A DNA stretch of 64,000 nt from Marinobacter sp. LQ44 (lineage in GTDB: Bacteria > Pseudomonadota > Gammaproteobacteria > Pseudomonadales > Oleiphilaceae), in NCBI RefSeq assembly GCF_001447155.2, contig NZ_CP014754.1:2604001-2668000 (forward strand), given 5' to 3'. Numbering within the stretch: the first letter of the stretch is position 1; each line of letters opens with the position of its first letter. Made by a program: the position numbers and the translations under genes. Positions 42,746 through 51,608 of the stretch are shown here, piece by piece. The notes under the pieces were generated by a model. The model searched no databases, had not been told where the DNA came from, and saw only the letters and a program-made list of their open reading frames with translations.

Positions 42746-45021
42746 TCGGGTGGTGTTTGCGCAGTCTCATGCTGGCGCTGGGCCTGCTGGTTGGATTATG
42801 GGCGCCGCAGGCCTTGGCGAAGGAGGCAGTTGTGCTGGGGATTCTGTCATACCGGCCAGAACCGGTCATCGAGGAGCGTTACGGCCTTTTGGCAGAGTAT
42901 TTGAGTCAGGAAGCCGGACTGGATGTGCGGCTGCGGGTGTTTAACGAGGATGACCTGGACCGCGCGCTGGCCTCGAATCAGGTGGATTTCTTTCTGACCA
43001 ACCCCAGCCACTTCCTGATGATCCGCAGTGAGCGCAGCCTGACCGGGGTGCTTGCCACCCTGGAACGGCAGTGGGAAGGCCGTTCCACCGGCAGTATTGG
43101 TGGTCTGATCCTGACCCGTGCCGAACGCAGTGACATTGATCGCCTGGCAGACCTCAGAGGCAAGAGCATAGCTACCCCGGGTATTCATTACCTCGGCGGC
43201 TTTCAGGCCGCGGCGCTGGAACTGAGGGATGCGGGTGTGGACATTCTCCGCCACAACCGGATGGTGCACCTGGGTAATCATGACCGGGTCATTCGAGCGG
43301 TATTGACCGGCGATACCGATGTCGGGTTTGTCCGAACCGGCATATACGAAGAACTCATCCGGGAAAATCCGGCGTTGGCAAACGAGCTGAAAATGATTCA
43401 TGTGCAGACACTGACCGGCTTTCCGTTTGCGGTGTCTACCCGGCTATATCCTGAGTGGCCGCTGGTATCTCTGCCTCATGTGGATAGTCGGATTGTGCGT
43501 AGGGTGGCGTCTGCGCTGTTTGCCCTGGAACCTGGTCATCCTGCCGCCCGGGCGGCGGGTCTGGCGGGATTCTCGCCTCCAGCCGACTACGAGTCAGTTG
43601 AGGATGTGGCCCGAACCCTGAGAGTGGCGCCCTATGACCAGGTGCCGCGAGTCACCTGGGTGGATGTGCTGAACCAGTATCGGATCTGGGTGCTGACGGT
43701 TGCGGTTCTCTTTGTCATGCTCGTGGTCACCAGCCTCTGGCTCAGCCGCAAGAAGCGCCAGCTGGCTACCGAGGAACGGCGCCAGCGTGAGCTGATTGGC
43801 AGCTGGCCCCAGCCGATGCTGATGATCCGTAACGGGGAACTGGTCAACTGCAACCGGGCTGCGGTGGAACTGGTGCGGTACACTTCCGAGGCCTCCCTGC
43901 TAGGAAAAGGTTTGCCGGCGTTTTCGCCCCACTCGCAACCGGACGGTACCCCATCGTTGCTAAAAGCCAATGCGTTGATCAAACGCGTGATGACCGGTGA
44001 AGTGGCACAGTCCGAGTGGCTGTTCGTGCGTTCGGACGGTTCCGATGTATGGGTGGACATGACCCTGGCGCCGGTCTACGAACAGGATCAGGATAGCCCT
44101 TCCATTCTCTGCTCCTGGTACGACATTACCCGCCGTAAGTATGCAGAGGAGCGCCAGCGCCTGGCCCTGCGGGTGTTTGAGAATGCCCGTGAAGCCATTT
44201 TCATCACCGATGCCCACGGTGTTGTCATGGACATCAACGAAGCCTACTCACTGATCACCGGGCGGGACCATAAGGTAGCGGTGGGCAGCCTTCCCCCCAT
44301 GCCTATGGACGAAGGCAGTGCCATCCTGATCGCGGCCCGCAAACACGGTGTCTGGACCGGCGAGTTTGCCAGCAGGCACCGGGATGGCCACGCCATTGTG
44401 CTCAGCCTCACCCTGAGCAGCGTGTTCGATGATCAGGGGCAGCTCAGCCATTTCGTCGGCGTGTTCAGCGATATTACCCAGCTCAAGGAAACCGAAAAGC
44501 AGCTGCGCACCATGGCGCACTATGACTCGCTGACAGGCCTGCCCAACCGCGTGCTGTTCTCGGACCGTCTGCATCAATCCATGGCCCAGGCCCGCCGGCA
44601 GAACTATCAGTTGGCGGTGATTTACATCGATCTGGATCATTTCAAACCCATCAACGATGCCTTCGGGCACGACGCAGGGGATGGTTTGTTGGTGGAAGTT
44701 GCCCGCCGCATGCGTTCAACCCTGCGCGAGGAAGATACGCTGGCCCGGTTGGGGGGGGATGAATTTGCCGCCATTGTGGTGAACGTCGCCGCCCAGCAAA
44801 CCCTGGAGGCGTTGCTGGTGCGCATATTGACAAAAATTGGCGATCCCGTGTGGGTGGCAGACCACAGCGTTGAAGTATCTGCCAGTCTGGGTTACACCGT
44901 TTACCCACAAAACGCGGAGCTGGATGGCGACCAGCTGTTACGCCAGGCAGACCAGGCCATGTATCGCGCCAAACGGGAGGGCAAAAACCGCTACTGCAGG
45001 TTTTCCGACTCCGGCAGCTGA
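42742..45021 (+). CDS. PhnD-like sensor diguanylate cyclase (PBP-PAS-PAS-GGDEF)
   Basis: A 759-residue sensor. After a signal/anchor (LMLALGLLVGLWAPQALA) comes a PhnD-type periplasmic binding domain (about 30-290; FFLTNPSHFLMI and LRGKSIATPG are typical), a membrane segment (WVLTVAVLFVMLVVTSLWL near 315), two PAS domains (about 345-465 and 470-590), and a GGDEF domain (about 600-755) with SLTGLPNRVLF, intact GGDEF and REED inhibitory site. PhnD-like domains bind phosphonate-related anions. GTG start overlaps the upstream binding-protein stop. Its 3' end overlaps the convergent Na/Pi cotransporter by 31 bases. Together they may link anion availability to cyclic-di-GMP. Confidence 0.9.
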   Translation: MIGWCLRSLMLALGLLVGLWAPQALAKEAVVLGILSYRPEPVIEERYGLLAEYLSQEAGLDVRLRVFNEDDLDRALASNQVDFFLTNPSHFLMIRSERSLTGVLATLERQWEGRSTGSIGGLILTRAERSDIDRLADLRGKSIATPGIHYLGGFQAAALELRDAGVDILRHNRMVHLGNHDRVIRAVLTGDTDVGFVRTGIYEELIRENPALANELKMIHVQTLTGFPFAVSTRLYPEWPLVSLPHVDSRIVRRVASALFALEPGHPAARAAGLAGFSPPADYESVEDVARTLRVAPYDQVPRVTWVDVLNQYRIWVLTVAVLFVMLVVTSLWLSRKKRQLATEERRQRELIGSWPQPMLMIRNGELVNCNRAAVELVRYTSEASLLGKGLPAFSPHSQPDGTPSLLKANALIKRVMTGEVAQSEWLFVRSDGSDVWVDMTLAPVYEQDQDSPSILCSWYDITRRKYAEERQRLALRVFENAREAIFITDAHGVVMDINEAYSLITGRDHKVAVGSLPPMPMDEGSAILIAARKHGVWTGEFASRHRDGHAIVLSLTLSSVFDDQGQLSHFVGVFSDITQLKETEKQLRTMAHYDSLTGLPNRVLFSDRLHQSMAQARRQNYQLAVIYIDLDHFKPINDAFGHDAGDGLLVEVARRMRSTLREEDTLARLGGDEFAAIVVNVAAQQTLEALLVRILTKIGDPVWVADHSVEVSASLGYTVYPQNAELDGDQLLRQADQAMYRAKREGKNRYCRFSDSGS

Positions 45022-46610
45022 TGCTGGGCGCCATTGAGCAAATGGGTGGCCGGTTGCCATTTCAGGGCCTTGCTCCACTGGTCATTGAGCCGCCGTACAG
45101 AACTCAGGGTATCCAGAGCCTGGTCCCCCAGGGCGGTGCTGAAATCCCGCCGTACCATCATCTGCAACATCGCGTTTTTCAACCGGTGGTAAGTGCCCTC
45201 TGCCTCGGCAAGCAAGGCCTCAGCCGGGCCTTCTGATGCGACCAGCTCCCGGATGGTATCCAGATAGTGCTCCAGTGTCTCAGCTTGCTCGGCAAACTCT
45301 GTTCGGTGGCTTAGCTGCCGCAGCTGCAATAGCCGGGTGGTCAGATCAGTGGCTTCGGCCAGGTAGCGGCAGGTGCGGATGCTGATGGTCAGGGCATCCA
45401 CCACAGACGGGTGCATTTTTTCCGCCCTCAACCGGCCGATATAGTCAGTGATCGCCCGGTTCAGGTTGCGGATGGCATCGGCTTTCGGCCGGATATCGGC
45501 TTCGGTCAGGCTCTCCCGATCAAGACACACCCTCAGCAGGCCCCGGCTATGGCCGATCAGTCGTTTCATTTCCTGGTCCACCGCCCCGATCGCCAGTTCT
45601 GGCGTGGTGATCAGGGTATCGTCCAGATAACGGGGCACGGCATTATCTTCCTCCTTGCTTCGGAACATCCGGCCCAGAAACCGGGCAAAGGGTTTGGTAA
45701 ACGGCAGCATAATGGCCGCCCCCAGCACATTGAACAGGGTGTGGAACAGCGCCAGAGACACAGCGGGGTTGGCTTCCAGGTTCAGCCAGTCGGTCAGCAT
45801 CGCCACGGTCCACAGCATCACCGGCAGGATTATCAGGGCGATGGCGCCGGTAAACACGTTGAACAGGATATGGCCAATCGCCAGCCGGCGGGCATTGGCG
45901 GTGGCTTTGAGGGCCGACAGGGCAGCCGTAGAAGTGGAGCCCAGGTTGGCGCCGATCACCGCTGCTGCCGCATTGTCCAGACTGATCAATCCACCGGCTG
46001 CAGCGGTCAGAACAATGGCCAGGGCGGCGCTGGAGGATTGCGTCAGAACCGTGGCCAGAAACCCGATGACCAGAAACGTAAACAGGCCGTAATCCGGGCT
46101 GATAATACCGCCGTCGGTAAAGCCTCCGGCCAGGGATTCCAGTGCGGTCTTGAGAATCGACAGGCCGAGGAAAAACAGCGCAAAGCCCGCCAGCGCTTCC
46201 CCCAGGAACTGATTCCGCTGGTTGCGGCTGATCATCTTGACGCCGACACCGGCCGCCAGCAGCGGCAGCGCCAGGGCTTCGATCTTGAACCCGAAGCCCA
46301 CCAGGCTGACCAGCCAGGCGGTCATGGTGGTGCCTATGTTGGAACCGAAAATGACCCCGAGAGACTGAGCCAGGGTCAGCAGGCCCGCGTTGACAAAGCC
46401 AATGGTGGCAACGGTAACCGCCCCGGAATGCTGCACAATACCGGTGATGGCAAAGCCGGCCATCAGGCCCCGCAGGGGTGTCCTGGTCCAGGTACCTAAC
46501 AGGTGTCGTAACTGGTGGCCAGCGGCGTTCTTCAGGCCGGTGGTCATCATTTCCATGGCCAGCATGAACAGCGCCAAGCCACCGAGAATCTGGAACACGG
46601 ATGAGATCAT
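44991..46610 (-). CDS. Na/Pi cotransporter family protein
   Basis: A 539-residue inner-membrane protein with two inverted Na/Pi-cotransport repeats, QHSGAVTVATIGFVNAG (about 60-76) in the first and TQSSSAALAIVLTAAAGG (about 190-207) in the second, then a cytoplasmic PhoU-like helical domain (about 330-500). Sodium-driven uptake or efflux of phosphate is the usual role of this family. It ends with a 31-base overlap of the convergent PhnD-like diguanylate cyclase gene. The HD-GYP and TatD genes lie upstream on the same strand with a 66-base gap. Confidence 0.9.
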   Translation of the reverse strand: MISSVFQILGGLALFMLAMEMMTTGLKNAAGHQLRHLLGTWTRTPLRGLMAGFAITGIVQHSGAVTVATIGFVNAGLLTLAQSLGVIFGSNIGTTMTAWLVSLVGFGFKIEALALPLLAAGVGVKMISRNQRNQFLGEALAGFALFFLGLSILKTALESLAGGFTDGGIISPDYGLFTFLVIGFLATVLTQSSSAALAIVLTAAAGGLISLDNAAAAVIGANLGSTSTAALSALKATANARRLAIGHILFNVFTGAIALIILPVMLWTVAMLTDWLNLEANPAVSLALFHTLFNVLGAAIMLPFTKPFARFLGRMFRSKEEDNAVPRYLDDTLITTPELAIGAVDQEMKRLIGHSRGLLRVCLDRESLTEADIRPKADAIRNLNRAITDYIGRLRAEKMHPSVVDALTISIRTCRYLAEATDLTTRLLQLRQLSHRTEFAEQAETLEHYLDTIRELVASEGPAEALLAEAEGTYHRLKNAMLQMMVRRDFSTALGDQALDTLSSVRRLNDQWSKALKWQPATHLLNGAQHQLPESENLQ

Positions 46611-46676
46611 GGTTCGGTTGTCGTTGTGGTTTGCGGATTAGTGGCGAGTGTAGCAGAGGTTGGCCGGCGCGATGCC

Positions 46677-47885
46677 TCAGGCCAGGAATTTGCGCACATC
46701 CAGTTTGTAGTCTTCCGGGTCCACCGCCCGGACAATCCGGTCCTGATTGCCGGCGCGGGATAGATCGATGGTTTCCACTGTAATCGGTAGTCGAAACCGG
46801 GTGTGGTACATCACCCTTACCACGGGCAGGCGCTGATCCTGATCGTTGGTTTCCACCACCACCCCCAGCCGTCCACTCTCAAGCAGCACCAGCGAGCCCA
46901 CCGGGTACAGGCCGATGCAGCGGATAAACTGTTTCACCAGTTCCGGGTCCAGATGGTCACCACTCCATTCGAGCAGTTTTTTCAGCCCCTGGGACGGCGT
47001 CATACCCTTGTGATACACCCGGTCGGAAGTGATGGCGTCGTAAACATCGGTGATCGCTACCATACGCCCGTATTCGGTGATTTCTTCGCCCTTGAGACCC
47101 TCCGGGTAACCACTGCCATCCAGTTTCTCATGGTGCTGAGCAGCGGTAATCACGGCGATTTCGCCGATGCCTTCGGTGCTGGCAAGAATGTCCCTGGAGT
47201 GCCGGGCGTGCAGTTTCATCACCTCAAATTCTTCCGCCGTCAGGCGGCCGGGTTTATGCAGGATGTCATCGGGGGTGAGGATCTTGCCCAGATCGTGGAG
47301 CAGGGCGCCCACCACGGTTTGATGCAGTACGTCTGCCGGCAGGTTACGGTAGTTGCCGAACAGCGACATCAGCACACTGAGGTTAACGGAGTGTTCCAAC
47401 AGGTAGTTGTCTTTCTCGCGGATGCGGCCAAGGCAACTCAGGGCGTTGGCGTTTCTCAGAACGGAGTTTTGCAGTTCGTCGGCCAGTTGGTGAATGGGCG
47501 CGATATCAATGGCGGCACCCATTTTGACGTTGTTCATGAAACTGCCTACCAGGCCTTGGGCCTGGCTGTGAATGCGCTGGGCAATCACGATTTCTTCGGT
47601 CAGGGTGACTCTGGGCAGCACGCCCGGAGACTGCTCACCGGCGCTCTGCAGCGCCTGCTCGTTGCGCCGGTCGACCTCCTGGGCGGTCTCAGCGTCCTGG
47701 GAGTCCAGCCCCTTCTCAACGTCGATATAGACGTATTGGACCCCCATCTTACGGATTTTCTCGATGGTCTCTTCCCGCTTGATCACCCCTTTCTTGCGTT
47801 GGGTGTTATGGGGAATCCAGTCGTTATTCAGGTCGGAAATGTACATGCCGACCTTCAACGCAGCGATGGGGATGCGTTTGATCAT
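46677..47885 (-). CDS. HD-GYP cyclic-di-GMP phosphodiesterase with DUF3391 N-terminus
   Basis: A 402-residue cytoplasmic protein. The DUF3391 region (about 1-75) contains AALKVGMYISDLNNDWI and IEKIRKMGVQYVYIDVEKG (about 41-59). The HD-GYP domain (about 145-320) keeps the metal ligands in LLHDLGKIL and the signature HHEKLDGSGYPEGL, so it should break down cyclic-di-GMP. A short C-terminal beta region (about 325-400) follows. Its ATG overlaps the TatD stop by four bases, coupling it to a housekeeping nuclease gene. The Na/Pi transporter gene lies 66 bases downstream. Confidence 0.92.
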   Translation of the reverse strand: MIKRIPIAALKVGMYISDLNNDWIPHNTQRKKGVIKREETIEKIRKMGVQYVYIDVEKGLDSQDAETAQEVDRRNEQALQSAGEQSPGVLPRVTLTEEIVIAQRIHSQAQGLVGSFMNNVKMGAAIDIAPIHQLADELQNSVLRNANALSCLGRIREKDNYLLEHSVNLSVLMSLFGNYRNLPADVLHQTVVGALLHDLGKILTPDDILHKPGRLTAEEFEVMKLHARHSRDILASTEGIGEIAVITAAQHHEKLDGSGYPEGLKGEEITEYGRMVAITDVYDAITSDRVYHKGMTPSQGLKKLLEWSGDHLDPELVKQFIRCIGLYPVGSLVLLESGRLGVVVETNDQDQRLPVVRVMYHTRFRLPITVETIDLSRAGNQDRIVRAVDPEDYKLDVRKFLA

Positions 47886-48691
47886 GGTTGTGGGAAGAAC
47901 GTCCTCAGGCTGTTCTGGTAAGTCTGAGCTAAGACCTGGTCGAGGGGGAGATCCTTCACCTCGGCGATTTTCTCGGCAACAAACGGCAGATAGAACGGTG
48001 CGTTTTCCCGGCCACGGTAGGGTACCGGCGTCAGGAAAGGTGCATCGGTTTCCAGCAGAATCTGCTCAATCGGGGCCATGCGCACGATATCCCGAACGTT
48101 CTCTGCCTTGTTGAAGCTGGTGATGCCGTTAAAACCAAGGCACCAGCCTTGATCCAGCGCATAGCGGGCCAGCCCGGGGCCGGAGGTAAAGCTGTGAATC
48201 ACTCCCCGGCGGGTCAGGGTCTGCTCAAACTCCTGCAGGATGGCGATGGTGTCGTCGTCTGCTTCTCTGCTGTGGATCACTACGGGGCGGTCACTGTCGC
48301 AGGCAATTTGCAGCTGGCGACGGAATACTTCCCGCTGCACACCCCGGTCTGCATTGTCGTAGTAATAGTCCAGGCCGATCTCGCCGATGGCGACGATTTT
48401 GTCATCCCGGGCATGCTCGCGGATTTCAGCCTCTACCTCATCGGAATAGCTTTCCGCTTCGTGGGGGTGAATGCCCTGGGTGCCATACACCCAGGGCTCA
48501 AGCTGGCTGAGTTCTCGCACAGCGGCCAGGTTTTCCGGAGACACGGCAATGGTGATCACCCGTTCGATGTTCACCTTGCGGCTCTGTTCCAGGGTCTCGG
48601 CCAGTGGCCGATCCTTCAGGTAATCCAGATGGCAGTGGGTCTCGATGATCGGGTGATCAAATACGGGAATCTCACGACGTTTCTTACTCAT
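47882..48691 (-). CDS. tatD: TatD family metal-dependent hydrolase
   Basis: A 269-residue TIM-barrel hydrolase. Metal-binding and catalytic residues are visible in ETHCHLDY (the HxH pair, about 18-23), GEIGLDYYY (Glu about 104), VIHSREA (His about 137), FTSGPG where family members keep HCFSG, and ETDAPFLTP (Asp about 214). TatD proteins are 3'-5' DNases with roles in DNA repair and decay. The family His of the fourth block is preserved as HSFTSG. The HD-GYP gene overlaps its stop. The 119 bases before its start separate it from the divergent PPK2 gene. Confidence 0.9.
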   Translation of the reverse strand: MSKKRREIPVFDHPIIETHCHLDYLKDRPLAETLEQSRKVNIERVITIAVSPENLAAVRELSQLEPWVYGTQGIHPHEAESYSDEVEAEIREHARDDKIVAIGEIGLDYYYDNADRGVQREVFRRQLQIACDSDRPVVIHSREADDDTIAILQEFEQTLTRRGVIHSFTSGPGLARYALDQGWCLGFNGITSFNKAENVRDIVRMAPIEQILLETDAPFLTPVPYRGRENAPFYLPFVAEKIAEVKDLPLDQVLAQTYQNSLRTFFPQP

Positions 48692-48810
48692 GCCTGGGGT
48701 CTATGCTCCATCACAGCCGTCGCTTGGCTGCTATTATGAGAATTGGATCACGCTAGTTTATCACCTTGGGTGATCTTTGCATTGCATCGTGCTGATAGGG
48801 AGTTTCCTTG

Positions 48811-49641
48811 ATGGAGTATACGGCGTTCGCACGAACATGGTTTCTGGACCCGAAAAAGCCGGCGCTGGGTCGATACCCCAGTCTGCTGGATGACGACGAA
48901 AAACTACCGGCACTGGAGTCGAGCCTGGAAGATATCGGCGAGTACCAGCGCCGGCTTTGGGCCAATGGTCGGAAAGCCCTGTTGCTGGTGATACATGGCC
49001 CGGATACCAGTGGCAAAGACAGCCTGATTCGAACACTTGCTACCTATGCCGATCCTGCAGGCTTTCATGCCTGGTCGTTCAGCCGGCCCACAGCAACAGA
49101 ATCCGCCCATGATTTCCTTTGGCGTGTCACCCCTTTGTTGCCGGCCTACGGGCAGATGGTCGCCTTCAACCGAAGCCACCACGAAGCGGTGATTGCGGAA
49201 CGGGTTTGGCCTGTGCGGGCTGAGGAAACCTACGACTGGCAAGCCCGGTACCGGGCGATTCGGGATTTCGAGCAGCACCTGGTCAGTGAGGGTACCTGTG
49301 TGGTGAAGGTCTGGCTGAACCTGTCCGAAGACGAACACAAGCGAAGGTTGCTAAAGCGCCTGGACAAGCCTCGTAAACGGTGGAAGTTTGACCGCTCCGA
49401 TATCGAGGGCTGGAAACTGCGAGACAAATACCAGGCGTATGCGGAGGAAGCGCTGGCAGCCACCCATTCCAATGAGGCTCCCTGGTTTATTGTGCCCGGA
49501 GATCGCAAATCCGAGGCTCGGGCCGTTGTCGCAGCCCTGGTGGCCGAAGTTTTGAAGCAGCTGGCACCGGATTATCCGGAGGAGCATCCGGATGTACTGG
49601 AAGAGTATAGAACCCTGCTGGCTGAGAATGGCGTGGAGTAA
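48811..49641 (+). CDS. PPK2 family polyphosphate kinase
   Basis: Transfers phosphate between polyphosphate and nucleotides. Walker A is GPDTSGKDS (about residues 66-74), close to the usual GxDxxGKxG; other blocks are WSFSRPTATESAHDFLWR (about 90-107), FNRSHHEAV (about 124), YRAIRDFEQHL and LLKRLDKPRKRWKF (about 185-198), and WFIVPGDRK near 229. Length of about 276 is normal for the one-domain class. Start is taken at ATG 48811, just after a TTG, with AGGGAG at 48797-48802. The DadA gene follows 12 bases after its stop, so both are probably one transcript. Confidence 0.9.
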   Translation: MEYTAFARTWFLDPKKPALGRYPSLLDDDEKLPALESSLEDIGEYQRRLWANGRKALLLVIHGPDTSGKDSLIRTLATYADPAGFHAWSFSRPTATESAHDFLWRVTPLLPAYGQMVAFNRSHHEAVIAERVWPVRAEETYDWQARYRAIRDFEQHLVSEGTCVVKVWLNLSEDEHKRRLLKRLDKPRKRWKFDRSDIEGWKLRDKYQAYAEEALAATHSNEAPWFIVPGDRKSEARAVVAALVAEVLKQLAPDYPEEHPDVLEEYRTLLAENGVE

Positions 49642-49653
49642 CGGAGGCGAGTT

Positions 49654-50925
49654 ATGCATATCGTGGTTGTAGGCGGTGGTGTGGTCGGCGTTACCACGGC
49701 TCGTGAGCTGCTGCGCCGTGGCCACCAGGTAACGGTGCTGGAGCGCCATCCGCTGGCCGGTAACGAGACCAGCAAAGGCAACGCGGCCCAGCGATCCTAT
49801 GGTGTGGTCTATCCCTGGGCAGACCCCTCGATGGTGTTCAAGGCCTTGCCCTGGATTCTGCAGAAATCCGGCCCATTGAAACTGAAAGTGCCGCCGTCAC
49901 TGGATGCCATGCGGTTCATGTTCGCCACACTTCGTTATGCCTGGTCGCCGGGTCTGTTCGGATTGAACAAACGGGCCATGTTGCGCCTGGGCATGCACAG
50001 TCGGGAGCGCTTCCTGGCCCTTGAGCAGGAACACGATCTGGCCTTCGACGGCCAGCATCGGGGGCTGCTGCACCTGGCCAGCAAGCCGGAGGCCATGGAT
50101 GACTATCGGGCTATTCACGAACTGCTGAATGACATGGGTATTGCCTCCCGGCTATTGACGCCTGTACAGGTCAGGGAAACGGAACCGGGCATGACCGGTG
50201 ATGGCCCCCTGTACGGTGCCATCAGCTACGACACGGATGGCACGGGCGACTGCCATCTGTTTTCCCGCTCACTGGCAAGGGTGTGTGAGCAACTGGGCGC
50301 AAACTTTCGATACGACGTGAAAGTGGAGCGGCTGGTTGCCGACGAAACTCAGGTAAACGCGGTGCAACTGACCAACGCGGACGGCCGGCTGGAAACCCTG
50401 GAGGCAGACGCCTTTGTAGTCTGCGCTGGTTGCTGGTCACCGCAACTGGTACAACCACTGGGGCTGCGTTTGCCAATCTATCCGATCAAGGGTTACAGCA
50501 TCACCGTACCCCTGCGTGATGCGGCCAAGGGGCCGGTCAGTACGATTCACGATGACAACTTCAAGGTGGTGTCTACCCGCCTGGGTGACCGGTTGCGTGC
50601 AACCGGATTTGTCGAGCTGGCGGACTTCAACCGGGACATTCCGCAAGCGCGGATTGAAACCATCAAACGGTCCGTTGAATCCCGTTTTCCGGGGTGTGCG
50701 GACCTGGCGGCGGCAGAGACGTGGACCGGGTTCCGCCCGATGACGCCGGATGGCCCAGCCATCATCGGCAAAGGCCCCAGGGACAACCTGTTCCTGAATA
50801 CCGGCCACGGCACATTCGGCTGGACCCTGTCTGCCGGCAGTGCAGACGTGATTGCGCAGGTAATCGATGGTGAAGAGCCGGCAGTGGTACTGGACCCCTT
50901 CCGGCCCGGACGCTTTTCGGAATAG
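49654..50925 (+). CDS. dadA: D-amino acid dehydrogenase
   Basis: A 423-residue FAD-dependent oxidoreductase that deaminates D-amino acids (D-alanine in the classic case) at the inner membrane, passing electrons to the quinone pool. The FAD-binding motif is IVVVGGGVVGVTTARELL (about 3-20), followed by VTVLERH and an ETSKGNAAQRS block near 44-54. The C-terminal substrate/FAD part has ETWTGFRPMTPDGPAIIG (about 350-367) and LNTGHGTFGWTLSAGSA. It lacks a signal peptide, as usual. It is 12 bases downstream of PPK2 and two bases from the convergent RNA methyltransferase stop. Confidence 0.92.
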   Translation: MHIVVVGGGVVGVTTARELLRRGHQVTVLERHPLAGNETSKGNAAQRSYGVVYPWADPSMVFKALPWILQKSGPLKLKVPPSLDAMRFMFATLRYAWSPGLFGLNKRAMLRLGMHSRERFLALEQEHDLAFDGQHRGLLHLASKPEAMDDYRAIHELLNDMGIASRLLTPVQVRETEPGMTGDGPLYGAISYDTDGTGDCHLFSRSLARVCEQLGANFRYDVKVERLVADETQVNAVQLTNADGRLETLEADAFVVCAGCWSPQLVQPLGLRLPIYPIKGYSITVPLRDAAKGPVSTIHDDNFKVVSTRLGDRLRATGFVELADFNRDIPQARIETIKRSVESRFPGCADLAAAETWTGFRPMTPDGPAIIGKGPRDNLFLNTGHGTFGWTLSAGSADVIAQVIDGEEPAVVLDPFRPGRFSE

Positions 50926-50927
50926 CG

Positions 50928-51608
50928 TCAGAGTTTGCGCTCGATATTGCCGCACAGGGTGTGAACGAAGCCGATATCGCGGTCAGACAGCAGCGGCAGT
51001 TTTTCGAACACCCACTGGGACAGCTTTTCGTCCGCCGGAGCGTCCAGTTCTGGCAACAGGCCCTCCAGCCGCGAGCGCAGTGCCGCCAGTCCTGATGTGC
51101 TGGCCGCGGTTTCCGACTGTTCACTGGTTTTTTGCAGCCCGGACAGCTCCCAGGCGTAGAGCATGACCGCCTGGGCCAGGTTCAGGGATGGATAGGTCAC
51201 CGCCATGGGGAATCCGGTCAGCAGATCGCACAGGGCCAGCTCCTCGTTGGCCAGGCCCCGGTCTTCCCGCCCGAATACCAGGGCAGCCGTGGCTGCTGTG
51301 TCCCCCTTGTTAGAGATCACCGTGCGAAGTGCGGCGGGCTCGTGCCAGTCCTGCCGGTTATGCCGGGGCTTGGCCGAGGTGCCCATCAGCAGATCCGCGG
51401 AGTTTCTTACCGCGGCCAGATCAGGGAAAATGCGCGCATTATCGAGAATGTGATCACTGCCATGGGCCAGCCAGTGGGCTTCCGGCCGGGTATGCAGGTC
51501 GGAATTGACCAGCCACAGCTCGGAAAAACCCATGGTGCACAGGGCTCGGGCAGCCGCGCCGACGTTCTCCGGAACTTTTGGTTCAACCAGTACAAAGGCC
51601 AGTTTCAT
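50928..51608 (-). CDS. tRNA/rRNA methyltransferase, LasT/TrmJ-type SPOUT
   Basis: A 226-residue SPOUT-fold RNA methyltransferase. Visible blocks are FVLVEPKVPENVGAAARAL (about 5-23; key residues E, P, NVG, AR), FGREDRGLANEEL (about 117-129) and YPSLNLAQAVM (about 140-150), forming the knotted SAM site. It resembles E. coli LasT and the N-terminal domain of TrmJ, which 2'-O-methylates C32/U32 of tRNA; target RNA cannot be told from sequence. The ribosome site is GGAGGT, seven bases before ATG 51608. Its start codon overlaps, on the other strand, the best ATG of the adjacent methyltransferase gene. Confidence 0.88.
   Translation of the reverse strand: MKLAFVLVEPKVPENVGAAARALCTMGFSELWLVNSDLHTRPEAHWLAHGSDHILDNARIFPDLAAVRNSADLLMGTSAKPRHNRQDWHEPAALRTVISNKGDTAATAALVFGREDRGLANEELALCDLLTGFPMAVTYPSLNLAQAVMLYAWELSGLQKTSEQSETAASTSGLAALRSRLEGLLPELDAPADEKLSQWVFEKLPLLSDRDIGFVHTLCGNIERKL

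Noticed and set aside
45411..46499. 362-codon open frame on the plus strand
   Set aside because: Antisense to the Na/Pi cotransporter with its clear motifs; Gln/Gly/His-rich and without family features.
46803..47921. 372-codon open frame on the plus strand
   Set aside because: Antisense to the HD-GYP gene, whose motifs are intact; no domain seen.
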